64,000 nt of DNA from Actinacidiphila sp. DG2A-62. GTDB lineage: Bacteria; Actinomycetota; Actinomycetes; Streptomycetales; Streptomycetaceae. Within the stretch, counting starts at the first letter, position 1. Each line of letters starts with the position of its first letter. Shown here one piece after another: positions 1-8,398 of the stretch. A program made the translations under genes and the position numbers. The stretch lies in assembly GCF_035825295.1 (NCBI RefSeq), contig NZ_JAYMGI010000002.1, positions 4,407,001-4,471,000 on the forward strand, in the 5' to 3' direction. The notes below the pieces were generated by a model. The model had not been told where the DNA came from, did no database searches, and worked only from the letters and a program-made list of their open reading frames with translations.

Positions 1-42
1 ACGTCCACACGTTTGAGCGAATTCGGCCTCAAAGGTCTGGCC

Positions 43-94
43 AATCTCACGACGATGTCGTATCCCACATCCATCCGACATCGATCGTGAGATT
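43..94 (-). terminator. Hairpin downstream of dnaB
   Basis: The segment 43-60 (AATCTCACGACGATGTCG) is nearly the reverse complement of 76-94; a single unpaired T in the right arm is the only flaw in a stem of about 18 bp with a 15-nt loop. It lies 35 nt past the dnaB stop codon, where a factor-independent terminator would be expected. There is no T-tract, which is normal for high-GC actinobacteria. It could instead be the end of a repeat family, since the window stops 42 nt further on. Confidence 0.4.
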
Positions 95-128
95 CCGACA
101 CGGAAAGTGAGGCCCTACATCACCGGCG

Positions 129-1576
129 TCAGGTCTGGGCCATGTCGACGAAGCGGGAGTAGTGGCCCTGGAAGGCCACGGTGATCGTGGCGGTGGGGCC
201 GTTGCGGTGTTTGGCGACGATGAGGTCGGCCTCGCCGGCGCGGGGGACTCCTTTTCGTAGGCGTCCTCGCGGTGGAGCAGGATGACCATGTCGGCGTCCT
301 GCTCGATGGAGCCGGACTCGCGCAGGTCGGAGACCATCGGCTTCTTGTCGGTGCGCTGCTCGGGGCCGCGGTTGAGCTGGGACAGCGCGATGACCGGGAC
401 CTCCAGCTCCTTGGCCAGGAGCTTGAGGTTGCGGGACATGTCCGAGACCTCCTGCTGACGGCTCTCGGGGCGCCGGGAGCCGCCGGACTGCATCAGCTGG
501 AGGTAGTCGATGACCACCAGCCGCAGGTCGTTGCGCTGTTTCAGGCGGCGGCACTTGGCCCGGATCTCCATCATCGACAGGTTCGGCGAGTCGTCGATGT
601 AGAGCGGCGCCTCCGTGACGTCGGCCATCCGCCGCGCCACCTTGGTCCAGTCGTCGTCGGTCATCGTGCCGGACCGCATGTGGTGCAGCGCCACCCGTGC
701 CTCGGCGGACAGCAGCCGCATCGCGATCTCGTTGCGGCCCATTTCGAGGGAGAAGATGACGCTGGGCATCTTGTTGGCGATCGAGCAGGTGCGGGCGAAG
801 TCCAGCGCGAGCGTCGACTTGCCCATCGCCGGGCGGGCCGCGATGACGATCATCTGACCGGGGTGCAGGCCGTTGGTGAGCGAGTCGAGGTCGGCGAAGC
901 CGGTGGGGACGCCGGACATCTGGCCGCTGCGGGAGCCGATCGCCTCGATCTCGTCGAGGGCGCCCTCCATGATGTCGCCGAGCGGCAGGTAGTCCTCGGA
1001 GGTGCGCTGCTCGGTGACCGCGTAGATCTCGGCCTGCGCGTTGTTGACGATCTCGTCCACGTCGCCGTCGGCGGCGTAGCCCATCTGCGTGATGCGGGTG
1101 CCGGCCTCGACCAGGCGGCGCAGGACCGCCCGCTCGTGGACGATCTCGGCGTAGAACTCCGCGTTGGCCGCGGTGGGCACCGCGTTGACGAGGGTGTGCA
1201 GGTACGGGGTGCCGCCGACCCGGGCGATCTCGCCGCGCTTGGTCAGCTCGGCCGCGGTGGTGATGGGGTCGGCGGGCTCGCCGCGGGCGTAGAGGTCGAG
1301 GATCGCGTTGTAGATCGTCTCGTGCGCCGGGCGGTAGAAGTCGGCGCCCTTGAGCACCTCGACCACGTCGGCGATCGCGTCCTTGGACAGCAGCATGCCG
1401 CCCAGCACGGACTGCTCGGCGTCCAGGTCCTGCGGCGGGACGCGCTCGAAGCCGCCGGAGTCGGCGAAGCGGCCGGCGGAGTCGTCCTGGCCCTTCTTGC
1501 GGAAGGGGCTGACGGCGGGGCGGCCGTCCTGCGGGAGGTCGGACCAGCGGTCGTCCGCGGGCTCGGGCTGGGTCAT
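129..1576 (-). CDS. dnaB: Replicative DNA helicase DnaB (reading frame broken near the 3' end)
   Basis: DnaB is the hexameric helicase that unwinds DNA ahead of the replisome. The product would be about 482 aa. It starts at the ATG at 1576, which has GGAGG 8 nt upstream. The N-terminal domain begins at VPPQDLDAEQSVLGGMLLS. The RecA-like domain carries a Walker A (AARPAMGKSTLALDFA) and the Walker B/H4 stretch LRLVVIDYLQLM. The typical C-terminus RAGEADLIVAKHRNGPT...FVDMAQT is present but in another frame. The break lies at the G5 run 242-246 (C5 on the coding strand), and a sixth C would restore HREDAYEKESPRAGEADL. Because the gene is essential, a base-calling error is the likeliest cause. Read literally, the unrepaired frame runs on to 47. 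It is convergent with nothing on its right; the MATE gene starts divergently about 440 bp away. Confidence 0.93.
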
Positions 1577-1735
1577 CCCCGCCACCTCCCTCCCGTCCGG
1601 CCGGTCGAGCCGGGTCCCCGCGTGCGTGTGCCACTCTTTCACGCCGCGGCAGCAGATTATTGACCCACCCGGCTTCGCGTTCGGCGCGTCGGGGAGGCTC
1701 CACCGTAGGCCCCCCGGCCGGTCCGACCAAGACGG

Positions 1736-1998
1736 TTATCCACAGGGGGTGTGGACAGCGGCGGCATACCTGTGGAGAACTGCCCCCAACCTGTGTACAG
1801 CCCGGGGGACAGACCTGTGGACAACTCTGCGCCCGACCGTCGACACCCCGCCCGACCTGCGCTTTCTTCGTCCATAGCCTGTGCAGGAGAAAAACTTTTC
1901 ACCGCGGCCCAAGATCGCCACAAACGACGCGGAGGAGATCACTCTGCGCAGTCACACGTAATGACTGGACTCACACTTCACCTCTTACTTGTGGACGG
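1736..1998. promoter_or_regulatory. DnaA-box cluster in the dnaB-MATE intergenic region
   Basis: This 436-bp gap between divergent dnaB and the MATE gene holds six 9-mers resembling the actinobacterial DnaA box (T/C)(T/C)(G/A/C)TCCACA. They are TTATCCACA at 1736-1744, and on the other strand TGTGGACAG at 1750-1758, TGTGGAGAA at 1771-1779, TGTGTACAG at 1792-1800 (one mismatch), TGTGGACAA at 1816-1824 and TGTGGACGG at 1990-1998. Five fall in 89 bp. The first is the E. coli high-affinity form and the fifth is the perfect Streptomyces form. Clusters of DnaA boxes outside oriC that titrate DnaA are known in Streptomyces; control of dnaB is my inference. I see no convincing sigma-70-type promoter and no other gene in the gap. 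Confidence 0.7.
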
Positions 1999-2012
1999 TT
2001 ACGCTGGCACGC

Positions 2013-3563
2013 GTGAACCAGGTCGTCCCACCCGCCGAACCGCCGGCCGAGAGCCCGGCGAGTCCTGCGCGCAGCCCTGCGGCGAACCCCGCCGCGCGCA
2101 CCGCAGGGCGCCGCACCAGGAGCCCTGCCGCGCGCACCGGCGTCCGCCGGCACGACCGGGAGATCCTGGCCCTCGCGCTGCCCGCCTTCGGCGCCCTGGT
2201 CGCCGAACCGCTCTTCGTCATGGTCGACAGCGCGGTGGTCGGCCACCTCGGCACCGCCCGGCTGGCCGGCCTCGGCGTCGCCGCCGCGCTGCTCACCACC
2301 GCGGTCAACGTCTTCGTCTTCCTCGCCTACGCCACCACCGCCGCCGTCGCCCGCCGGATCGGCGCCGGCGACCCGGCCGCGGCCCTGCGCCAGGGCATCG
2401 ACGGCATCTGGCTGGCGCTGCTGCTCGGCGCGGCGGTGACCGCCGCGGTGCTGCCCGGCGCCCACGCCCTGGTGCGGCTGTTCGGCGCCTCGCCCACCGC
2501 CGCGCCGTACGCCGCCGAGTACCTGCGGATCAGCGCGCTCGGCATCCCCGCGATGCTGGTCGTCCTGGCCGCCACCGGAGTGCTGCGCGGCCTCCAGGAC
2601 ACCCGCACCCCGCTCTACGTGGCGGTGGCCGGCTTCTCCGCCAACGCCGGTCTCAACGCCGCGCTCGTCTACGGCGCCGGGCTCGGCATCGCCGGCTCCG
2701 CGTGGGGCACGGTCATCGCGCAGAACGGCATGGCCGCGGCGTACCTGTGGGTCGTGGTCCGCGGGGTACGCCGCCAGGCGGCGCAGGCGCAGGCGCGGGC
2801 GCGGGCGCGGGCCGAGGCCGCCGCACGGGCCGAAACTGCCGCACCCGCCGACACCGCCGCACAAGCACACGCCGACGCCGCCGCGCAGAGCGTCCGGGCC
2901 ATGCTGCGCCCCGACGCCGCCGGCATCCGCGCCTGCGCCCGCGCGGGCGTCCCCCTGCTGGTCCGCACGGTCAGCCTGCGCGCCGTGCTGATGATCGCGA
3001 CCGCCGTCGCGGCCCGCCTCGGCGACAGCGAGATCGCCGCCCACCAGATCACCCTCACCGTCTGGTCGCTGCTGGCCTTCGCGCTCGACGCGATCGCCAT
3101 CGCCGGACAGGCGGTGATCGGACGCTACCTCGGCGCGGACGACCCGGAGGGCGCGCGGGCCGCCTGCCGCAGGATGATCCAGTGGGGCGTGGCCTGCGGC
3201 ATCGTCCTGGGACTGCTGGTGGTGCTCGCCCGCCCGCTGATCGGGCCGCTGTTCAGCTCCGACCCGGAGGTGCGCCACGCGCTGTCCGCCGCGCTGCTGG
3301 TGGTCGCGCTGACCCAACCGGTGTGCGGCGTGGTCTTCGTCCTCGACGGAGTGCTGATGGGCGCGGGCGACGGGCCGTACCTCGCCTGGTCGATGCTGGT
3401 GACGCTGGCGGTCTTCGCACCCGCCGCGCTGGCCGTCCCGGCCCTCGGCGCGGGCCTGACCGCGCTGTGGGGCGCCATGGCGCTGATGATGCTGACCCGG
3501 CTGGCCGCGCTGTGGCTGCGTGCGCGGTCCGGCCGCTGGATCGTCACCGGCGCGGCGCGCTGA
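2013..3563 (+). CDS. MATE-family (DinF-like) multidrug exporter
   Basis: This is a 516-aa integral membrane protein with about 12 hydrophobic segments, expected to export organic cations or drugs by Na+ or H+ antiport at the cytoplasmic membrane. The MatE signature region is clear: ALALPAFGALVAEPLFVMVDSAVVGHLGTARLAGLG at the start of the first repeat, and a second repeat begins near RAGVPLLVRTVSLRAVLMIATAVAARLG. A cytosolic Ala/Arg-rich linker (QAQARARARAEAAARAETA) separates the two halves. The start is uncertain: GTG at 2013 is preferred over an in-frame TTG at 1989, and neither has a good ribosome-binding site. A perfect hairpin follows the stop. The same exporter gene sits between rplI and dnaB in many Streptomyces; its substrate is unknown. 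Confidence 0.88.
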   Translation: MNQVVPPAEPPAESPASPARSPAANPAARTAGRRTRSPAARTGVRRHDREILALALPAFGALVAEPLFVMVDSAVVGHLGTARLAGLGVAAALLTTAVNVFVFLAYATTAAVARRIGAGDPAAALRQGIDGIWLALLLGAAVTAAVLPGAHALVRLFGASPTAAPYAAEYLRISALGIPAMLVVLAATGVLRGLQDTRTPLYVAVAGFSANAGLNAALVYGAGLGIAGSAWGTVIAQNGMAAAYLWVVVRGVRRQAAQAQARARARAEAAARAETAAPADTAAQAHADAAAQSVRAMLRPDAAGIRACARAGVPLLVRTVSLRAVLMIATAVAARLGDSEIAAHQITLTVWSLLAFALDAIAIAGQAVIGRYLGADDPEGARAACRRMIQWGVACGIVLGLLVVLARPLIGPLFSSDPEVRHALSAALLVVALTQPVCGVVFVLDGVLMGAGDGPYLAWSMLVTLAVFAPAALAVPALGAGLTALWGAMALMMLTRLAALWLRARSGRWIVTGAAR

Positions 3564-3582
3564 GACCGTCGCCCGGTACGCG

Positions 3583-3619
3583 CGAGGGCCGGTCGCCCCT
3601 TCCGGGTGACCGGCCCTCG
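3583..3619 (+). terminator. Terminator of the MATE gene
   Basis: A perfect 12-bp stem (CGAGGGCCGGTC at 3583-3594 with its complement at 3608-3619) encloses a 13-nt loop, 20 nt after the MATE stop codon. The next gene, rplI, converges on it, so it may stop transcription from both sides. A parS site follows directly. Confidence 0.65.
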
Positions 3620-3620
3620 A

Positions 3621-3636
3621 TGTTCCACGTGGAACA
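3621..3636. promoter_or_regulatory. parS site
   Basis: TGTTCCACGTGGAACA is a perfect 16-bp palindrome and a known variant of the ParB-binding site TGTTTCACGTGAAACA. It lies in the gap between convergent MATE and rplI, about 35 kb from oriC. Confidence 0.85.
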
Positions 3637-3679
3637 TTCCACGCACAACGGGACGCTCAGGGCGTCACGTCACACCACG

Positions 3680-4129
3680 TCACGCGGCGACGACCTCGAC
3701 GTCGAGAACGGCCTCGACCTCGGGGTGCAGCCGCACCGACACCTTGTGCGCGCCCAGCGTCTTGATGGGCGCGGCCACCTCGACGCGGCGCTTGTCCACC
3801 GCCGGCCCGCCCGCGGACTTGATCGCCGAGGCGATGTCGGCCGGGGTGATCGACCCGAAGAGGCGGCCGGTGTCGCCGGCCCGGGTGCTCAGCTTGACCT
3901 TGACGGCCTGCAGCTGGGCCTTGACGGCGTTCGCGTCCTCCAGCGAGTGGATCTCGCGGATGCGGCGGGCGCGGCGGATCTGCTCGACGTCCTTCTCGCC
4001 ACCCTTGGTCCACGCGATGGCGAAGCCCCGCGGGATCAGGTAGTTGCGGGCGTAGCCCGGCTTGACGTCGACGATGTCGCCGGCCGCGCCGAGGCCGCTG
4101 ACCTCGTTGGTGAGGATGATCTTGGACAT
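3680..4129 (-). CDS. rplI: 50S ribosomal protein bL9
   Basis: This 149-aa protein binds 23S rRNA at the base of the L1 stalk. The N-terminal domain is diagnostic ([37 protein letters not shown]), with the long connecting helix after it and the C-terminal domain ending in [18 protein letters not shown]. Length is normal for the family. It is the last gene of the rpsF-ssb-rpsR-rplI operon and starts 18 nt after rpsR, with AGAGGGTGACC just upstream of the ATG at 4129. Confidence 0.97.
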   Translation of the reverse strand: MSKIILTNEVSGLGAAGDIVDVKPGYARNYLIPRGFAIAWTKGGEKDVEQIRRARRIREIHSLEDANAVKAQLQAVKVKLSTRAGDTGRLFGSITPADIASAIKSAGGPAVDKRRVEVAAPIKTLGAHKVSVRLHPEVEAVLDVEVVAA

Positions 4130-4147
4130 GCTTCGGTCACCCTCTCT

Positions 4148-4382
4148 TTAGCGCGCGGTCGAGGTGTACGGCAGCAGCGCCATCTCACGACTGTTTTTCA
4201 CGGCCGTGGCGACGTCACGCTGGTGCTGGGTGCAGTTGCCGGTCACGCGGCGGGCACGGATCTTGCCGCGGTCGGAAATGAACTTCCGCAGCATGTTGGT
4301 GTCCTTGTAGTCCACGTACACGGTCTTGTCCTTGCAGAACGCGCAGACCTTCTTCTTCGGCTTGCGCGGGCGGCTTCGCCAT
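4148..4382 (-). CDS. rpsR: 30S ribosomal protein bS18 (start codon out of frame with the body)
   Basis: bS18 pairs with bS6 on the 30S platform. The body [72 protein letters not shown] is unmistakable. It keeps CAFC plus a later Cys, so it is the zinc-binding form. The expected start is ATG at 4382 (MAKPP...), with AGGAGAG about 8 nt upstream, but this ATG is not in phase with the body. The mismatch lies in the stretch 4364-4372. Removing one base from the GGG at 4368-4370, or adding two, gives MAKPP(x)RKPKKK. A TTG at 4414 is in frame but lacks a ribosome-binding site. A sequence error is the simplest explanation. Confidence 0.92.
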
Positions 4383-4432
4383 GGTTCTTTCTCTCCTGTG
4401 CGATCAACGATCAAGAAGTGAGTGCGTCCGCC

Positions 4433-5017
4433 CTAGAAGGGCGGCTCGTCCGAGTAGCCGCCGCCGGAGGAGCCGGAGCCGCCGCCCCAACCGCCTCCGC
4501 CGCCCTGCCCGCCGCCGGCCGGCGCGCTGGTGGCCCAGGGGTCGTCGGCGGGAGCACCGCCGCCGCCCTGCTGGCCGCCGGAGCCGCCGCCCCAGCTGCC
4601 GCCACCGCCCTGGCCACCGCCGCCGTAGCCACCCTGCTGACCGCGGCCGCCGCCGCTGGTCTTGGTGACCTTGGCCGTGGCGCTCCGCAGGCTGGCGCCG
4701 ACCTCGTCGACGTCCAGCTCGTAGACCGTCCGCTTGACGCCGTCGCGGTCCTCGTACGACCGCTGCTTCAGGCGGCCCTGGACGATGACGCGCATACCAC
4801 GCTGGAGCGACTCCGCGACGTTCTCCGCCGCCTGCCGCCACACCGAGCAGGTGAGGAACAGGCTCTCGCCGTCCTTCCACTCGTTGGTCTGGCGGTCGAA
4901 GGTGCGGGGGGTGGACGCGACGCGGAACTTCGCGACCGCCGCACCGGACGGGGTGAAGCGCAGCTCGGGGTCGTCGACGAGATTGCCGACGACCGTGATG
5001 ACGGTCTCGCCTGCCAT
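4433..5017 (-). CDS. ssb: Single-stranded DNA-binding protein SSB
   Basis: SSB coats single-stranded DNA at forks and recruits partners through its C-terminal tip. Residues 1-115 form the OB-fold ([25 protein letters not shown] ... [26 protein letters not shown]). Residues 120-185 are a Gly-rich linker with GGGGQGGG repeats. The acidic tip SDEPPF is intact. At 194 aa it is a typical Streptomyces housekeeping SSB. It lies between rpsF and rpsR in the same direction with gaps of 50-60 bp, which fits co-transcription. Confidence 0.97.
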   Translation of the reverse strand: MAGETVITVVGNLVDDPELRFTPSGAAVAKFRVASTPRTFDRQTNEWKDGESLFLTCSVWRQAAENVAESLQRGMRVIVQGRLKQRSYEDRDGVKRTVYELDVDEVGASLRSATAKVTKTSGGGRGQQGGYGGGGQGGGGSWGGGSGGQQGGGGAPADDPWATSAPAGGGQGGGGGWGGGSGSSGGGYSDEPPF

Positions 5018-5076
5018 TGGGATGACCTCTCGACTGGCTTTGGGCAGTGCTTGGTGACTGCTACGCGAAGTCCGGA

Positions 5077-5367
5077 CTAGTGCAGTTCCGGACGGAGGAC
5101 CTTGGTCCGCAGCACCGACTCGTTCAGGTTGAGCTGGCGGTCCAGCTCCTTGACGACATCAGGCGTGGCCTTGAGGTCGACGACCGAGTAGATGCCCTCG
5201 GGCTTCTTGTTGATCTCGTAGGCGAGACGACGACGGCCCCAGGTGTCGACCTTCTCCACGCTGCCGCCGCCGTTGCGGACGACGGACAGGAAGGACTCGA
5301 TCAGCGGGGAGACAGCGCGCTCCTCGAGATCGGGGTCGAGAATGAGCATGAGCTCGTAGTGACGCAT
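5077..5367 (-). CDS. rpsF: 30S ribosomal protein bS6
   Basis: This 96-aa platform protein is the partner of bS18. The sequence [34 protein letters not shown] and [23 protein letters not shown] is standard for the family. The start is ATG at 5367, with the strong Shine-Dalgarno AAAGGAGGT about 11 nt upstream. It is the first gene of the operon; the divergent promoter region to its right is about 290 bp long. Confidence 0.97.
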   Translation of the reverse strand: MRHYELMLILDPDLEERAVSPLIESFLSVVRNGGGSVEKVDTWGRRRLAYEINKKPEGIYSVVDLKATPDVVKELDRQLNLNESVLRTKVLRPELH

Positions 5368-5397
5368 AGGGGAACCCACCTCCTTTGGACTCAGGCG

Positions 5398-5416
5398 GCC
5401 ACGGCACTTCCGTGGC
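5398..5416 (-). promoter_or_regulatory. Leader hairpin upstream of rpsF
   Basis: On the minus strand a perfect 7-bp stem (GCCACGG paired with CCGTGGC) with a 5-nt loop lies 31 nt before the rpsF start, followed by CCGCC. In many bacteria the bS6:bS18 complex represses its own operon by binding a leader hairpin with a CCG element. This hairpin is in the right place, but I cannot confirm the exact fold. Confidence 0.35.
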
Positions 5417-5659
5417 AGGAGGGTTTGTGCTTGCGTCGCAACGGTAGCGCGGGGCACCGACAAGGCGGCCCGGCAGCCTCTTCCGCTTCCTCGAAGGGGG
5501 CCGGGACCTCGGCGACACGCCCGGCAGACACCGGTGCAGACCGTACAGGCTACCCGCAACCGTCCCCCGGGTTGAAATCCGCTCCCGGATGCGCCCAATC
5601 TGTACACATCGGGTGTGACAGGCGCCACACGGCGCCACGACTCGGTCACGGAGGCATCC

Positions 5660-5977
5660 ATGGCACAGCAGCACGCGGCACGGCCCGCACCGGCCGTCCG
5701 GACCCACCGACTGACCTTCAACACCGACGGCCGCCCCCATCCGCTGGAGAACAGCTTCGTGGCGGTCACCGCGGTCCTCGGCCTGATCGCCGTCATCACC
5801 TGCGCCTTCCACAGCCTGCACGTGCTCACCACGTGGACGGGCCTGGCGGGACTGCTCACCGGCGCCTACGGCCAGTTCATCTCGGCGACCACCGCCGAGC
5901 GCTACGTGCTGATCGTGAGCCTGGGCATGGCCGGCCTCGGCTTCTACCTGGGGATGGCGCACGGCGGCCTGTGGTGA
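5660..5977 (+). CDS. Small conserved membrane protein of unknown function
   Basis: This is a 105-aa protein. Residues 1-35 are polar ([33 protein letters not shown]). Three hydrophobic stretches follow: [35 protein letters not shown] and [22 protein letters not shown]. That gives two or three membrane spans. The start at 5660 has GGAGG 6 nt upstream; an in-frame ATG further upstream at 5615 has none. It is divergent from rpsF and precedes femX. I do not recognise a domain. Its conserved position suggests a link to the cell envelope, which is inference only. Confidence 0.75.
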   Translation: MAQQHAARPAPAVRTHRLTFNTDGRPHPLENSFVAVTAVLGLIAVITCAFHSLHVLTTWTGLAGLLTGAYGQFISATTAERYVLIVSLGMAGLGFYLGMAHGGLW

Positions 5978-5986
5978 CCTCCCCGC

Positions 5987-6021
5987 GCCCCGGCGCGGCC
6001 GGCGCACCCCCGCGCCGGGGC
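5987..6021 (+). terminator. GC-rich hairpin after the small membrane gene
   Basis: A perfect 12-bp stem (GCCCCGGCGCGG at 5987-5998 with 6010-6021) and an 11-nt loop lie 10 nt after the stop codon at 5977. This probably ends that transcript before femX. Confidence 0.55.
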
Positions 6022-6143
6022 CACCACGCGCGGCCGCGGTACTAGCGGCGCCGCTCCCCGTGCACAGTAGGCTTCGGGCCAGAAAAACCCGCAGCCGTGA
6101 GCACGTGAGCACCGAGAATCTTGAGCAAGGGGAGCGCGCCGGC

Positions 6144-7265
6144 ATGAGCCTGACCCTGAGGACCATCAGCCGCGAGCAGCACCTGGCGTACATCCAGAGT
6201 CTGCCCGCGGCGAGCCACTGCCAGGTCCCGGCATGGGCTGATGTGAAGAACGAGTGGCGCTCGGAGAGCCTGGGCTGGTTCGAGGCGAAGAGCGGCCGGA
6301 TGGTCGGCGCCGGCCTGGTGCTGTACCGCCAGCTGCCCAAGGTCAAGCGCTACCTGGCCTACCTGCCCGAGGGCCCGGTGATCAACTGGTACGCGCCCAA
6401 CCTCGACGAGTGGCTGCAGCCGATGCTCGACCACCTGAAGAGGCAGGGCGCCTTCAGCGTCAAGATGGGTCCGCCGGTGATCATCCGCAGGTGGGACGCC
6501 ACCGCGGTCAAGGCCGGCATCGCCGACCCGGACGTCAAGCGGCTGCGCGACGTCGAGGCCACCTTCATCGAGCCGCGCGCCTTCGAGGTCGCCGACCGGC
6601 TGCGCCGGATGGGCTGGCAGCAGGGCGAGGACGGCGGCGCCGGCTTCGGCGACGTGCAGCCGCGCTACGTCTACCAGGTGCCGCTGGAGAACCGCTCGCT
6701 GGACGACATCCTGAAGAACTTCAACCAGCTGTGGCGCCGCAACATCAAGAAGGCCGAGAAGGCCGGCGTCGAGGTGGTCCCGGGCGGCTACGACGACCTG
6801 CCGGAGTGGCAGCGGCTCTACGAGATCACCGCCGAGCGCGACCACTTCCGGCCGCGCCCGCTGTCGTACTTCCAGCGCATGTGGAAGGCGCTGAACACCG
6901 AGGACCCCAACCGGATGCGGCTGTACCTGGCGGTGCACGAGGGCGAGGCGGTGGCCGCGGCCACCATGCTCACCGTCGGCCGGCACGTCTGGTACTCCTA
7001 CGGCGCCTCCGCCAACCACAAGCGCGAGGTACGGCCGTCCAACGCGATGCAGTGGCGGATGCTGCGCGACGCGTACGCCATGGGCGCGAGCGTCTACGAC
7101 CTGCGCGGCATCAGCGACTCGCTGGACGAGACCGACCACCTGTTCGGCCTGATCCAGTTCAAGGTGGGCACGGGCGGCCAGGCTGCCGAATACTTGGGCG
7201 AGTGGGATTTCCCGCTGAACAAGCTGCTGCACAAGGCGCTCGACATCTACATGTCGCGCCGCTGA
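6144..7265 (+). CDS. femX: FemX/FemABX-type peptidoglycan-branch aminoacyltransferase
   Basis: This 373-aa protein belongs to the Fem family. These enzymes use aminoacyl-tRNA to add the cross-bridge amino acid to lipid-linked muropeptide; in Streptomyces this is a single glycine on LL-diaminopimelate. Family features visible are the first GNAT-like fold (LPKVKRYLAYLPEGPVINWY), the region LDDILKNFNQLWRRNIKKAEKAGVEV before the helical arm, and the C-terminal GNAT-like core (MRLYLAVHEGEAVAAATMLTVGRHVWYSYGAS ... NAMQWRMLRDAYAMGASVYDLRGI). The ATG at 6144 has AAGGGGAG upstream and matches the usual family start (MSLTLR). It is followed 57 bp on by the Alr-like gene, probably in one operon. Confidence 0.92.
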   Translation: MSLTLRTISREQHLAYIQSLPAASHCQVPAWADVKNEWRSESLGWFEAKSGRMVGAGLVLYRQLPKVKRYLAYLPEGPVINWYAPNLDEWLQPMLDHLKRQGAFSVKMGPPVIIRRWDATAVKAGIADPDVKRLRDVEATFIEPRAFEVADRLRRMGWQQGEDGGAGFGDVQPRYVYQVPLENRSLDDILKNFNQLWRRNIKKAEKAGVEVVPGGYDDLPEWQRLYEITAERDHFRPRPLSYFQRMWKALNTEDPNRMRLYLAVHEGEAVAAATMLTVGRHVWYSYGASANHKREVRPSNAMQWRMLRDAYAMGASVYDLRGISDSLDETDHLFGLIQFKVGTGGQAAEYLGEWDFPLNKLLHKALDIYMSRR

Positions 7266-7322
7266 GCGGCTCCCCGCGGCCACGTCCGGCCGATGACGCA
7301 CGAGGAAGGTCCCGAGCAGGCC

Positions 7323-8363
7323 ATGGCGCTCACCCTGTATGTCGACACCGCGCGCTGGCGCGCCCACCAGCAGTCCGTGGTGGACCAGTTCCCCGGTCTC
7401 GTGCCGGTGTGCAAGGGCAACGGCTACGGCTTCGGCCATGACCGGCTGGCCGACGAAGCCACCCGGCTGCGCTCCGACATGCTCGCGGTCGGCACGACGT
7501 ACGAGGCGGCCAGGATCAAGGACGTCTTCGGCGGCGACCTGCTGGTGCTGACCCCGTACCGGCTGGGCGAGGAGCCGGTGCCGCTGCCGGACCGGGCGAT
7601 CCGCTCGGTGTCCTCGGTGGAGGGCGTGCGCGGGCTGGTCGGGGCGCGGGTGGTCATCGAGGTGATGAGCTCGATGCGCCGGCACGGCGTCGCCGAGGAC
7701 GACCTGGGGAAGCTGCACACCGCGATCGACGACGTCCGCCTGGAGGGCTTCGCCATCCACCTGCCGCTCGACCGCACCGACGGCACCGACGCGGTGGAGG
7801 AGGTCTTCGCCTGGATGGAGCGGCTGCGGGCGGCCCGGCTGCCGCTGCACACGATGTTCGTCAGCCATCTGAAGGCCACCGAACAGGCCGCGCTGCAGCA
7901 GCAGTTCCCGCAGACCCGGTTCCGCGCCCGGATCGGCACCCGGCTGTGGCTCGGCGACCACGACGCGACGGAGTACCGCGGCGCGGTGCTGGACGTGACG
8001 CGGATCGCGAAGGGCGAGCGGTACGGCTACCGGCAGGAGAAGGCGGCGGCCGACGGGCACCTGGTGGTCGTGGCGGGCGGCACCTCGCACGGGGTGGGCC
8101 TGGAGGCGCCCAAGGCGCTGCACGGCCTGATGCCCCGGGCCAAGGGCGTCGCGCGGGCGGGTCTGGCCACGGTCAACAGGAACCTGTCGCCGTTCGTGTG
8201 GGCGGGCAAGCAGCGCTGGTTCGCCGAGCCGCCGCACATGCAGGTGTCGATCCTCTTCCTGCCCGGCGACGTGGCGCCGCCGGCGGTCGGCGACGAGCTG
8301 GTGGCCCATCTGCGGCACACCACCACGACGTTCGACCGCATGGTGGACCGGCAGCCCGCGTAG
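7323..8363 (+). CDS. Alanine-racemase-like PLP-fold protein
   Basis: This 346-aa protein resembles the PLP-binding barrel of alanine racemases. Near the N-terminus KGNGYGFG aligns with the Lys motif that holds PLP (KANAYGHG in Alr). RFRARIGTRLWLGD resembles the RPGI...LYG region. It lacks an obvious full-length Alr C-terminal domain, so racemase activity is not assured. The start ATG at 7323 (MALTLYVDTARW) has GAGGAAGG upstream; an in-frame ATG at 7293 is weaker. The position directly after femX suggests a role in wall precursor chemistry. The stop codon lies inside a 9-bp inverted repeat shared with the converging gene. Confidence 0.8.
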   Translation: MALTLYVDTARWRAHQQSVVDQFPGLVPVCKGNGYGFGHDRLADEATRLRSDMLAVGTTYEAARIKDVFGGDLLVLTPYRLGEEPVPLPDRAIRSVSSVEGVRGLVGARVVIEVMSSMRRHGVAEDDLGKLHTAIDDVRLEGFAIHLPLDRTDGTDAVEEVFAWMERLRAARLPLHTMFVSHLKATEQAALQQQFPQTRFRARIGTRLWLGDHDATEYRGAVLDVTRIAKGERYGYRQEKAAADGHLVVVAGGTSHGVGLEAPKALHGLMPRAKGVARAGLATVNRNLSPFVWAGKQRWFAEPPHMQVSILFLPGDVAPPAVGDELVAHLRHTTTTFDRMVDRQPA

Positions 8364-8398
8364 GCGCCCGGGGCGCGCACCGAAGGCGCGGCGCCTAC
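8360..8398. terminator. Bidirectional terminator holding both stop codons
   Basis: The 9-bp inverted repeat GTAGGCGCC (8360-8368) / GGCGCCTAC (8390-8398) contains the TAG stop of the Alr-like gene in one arm and the TAG stop of the converging glycosyltransferase in the other. It is placed to end transcription from both sides. Confidence 0.5.

Noticed and set aside
1-9. ACGTCCACA at the very left edge as a further DnaA box
   Set aside because: It has a mismatch at the first position, stands alone and lies at the window edge.
242-246. Programmed frameshifting in dnaB, recF, sigM or rnpA
   Set aside because: The breaks need a missing base, not a slippery heptamer with a downstream structure. 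They occur in many unrelated genes at G/C runs, as errors do.
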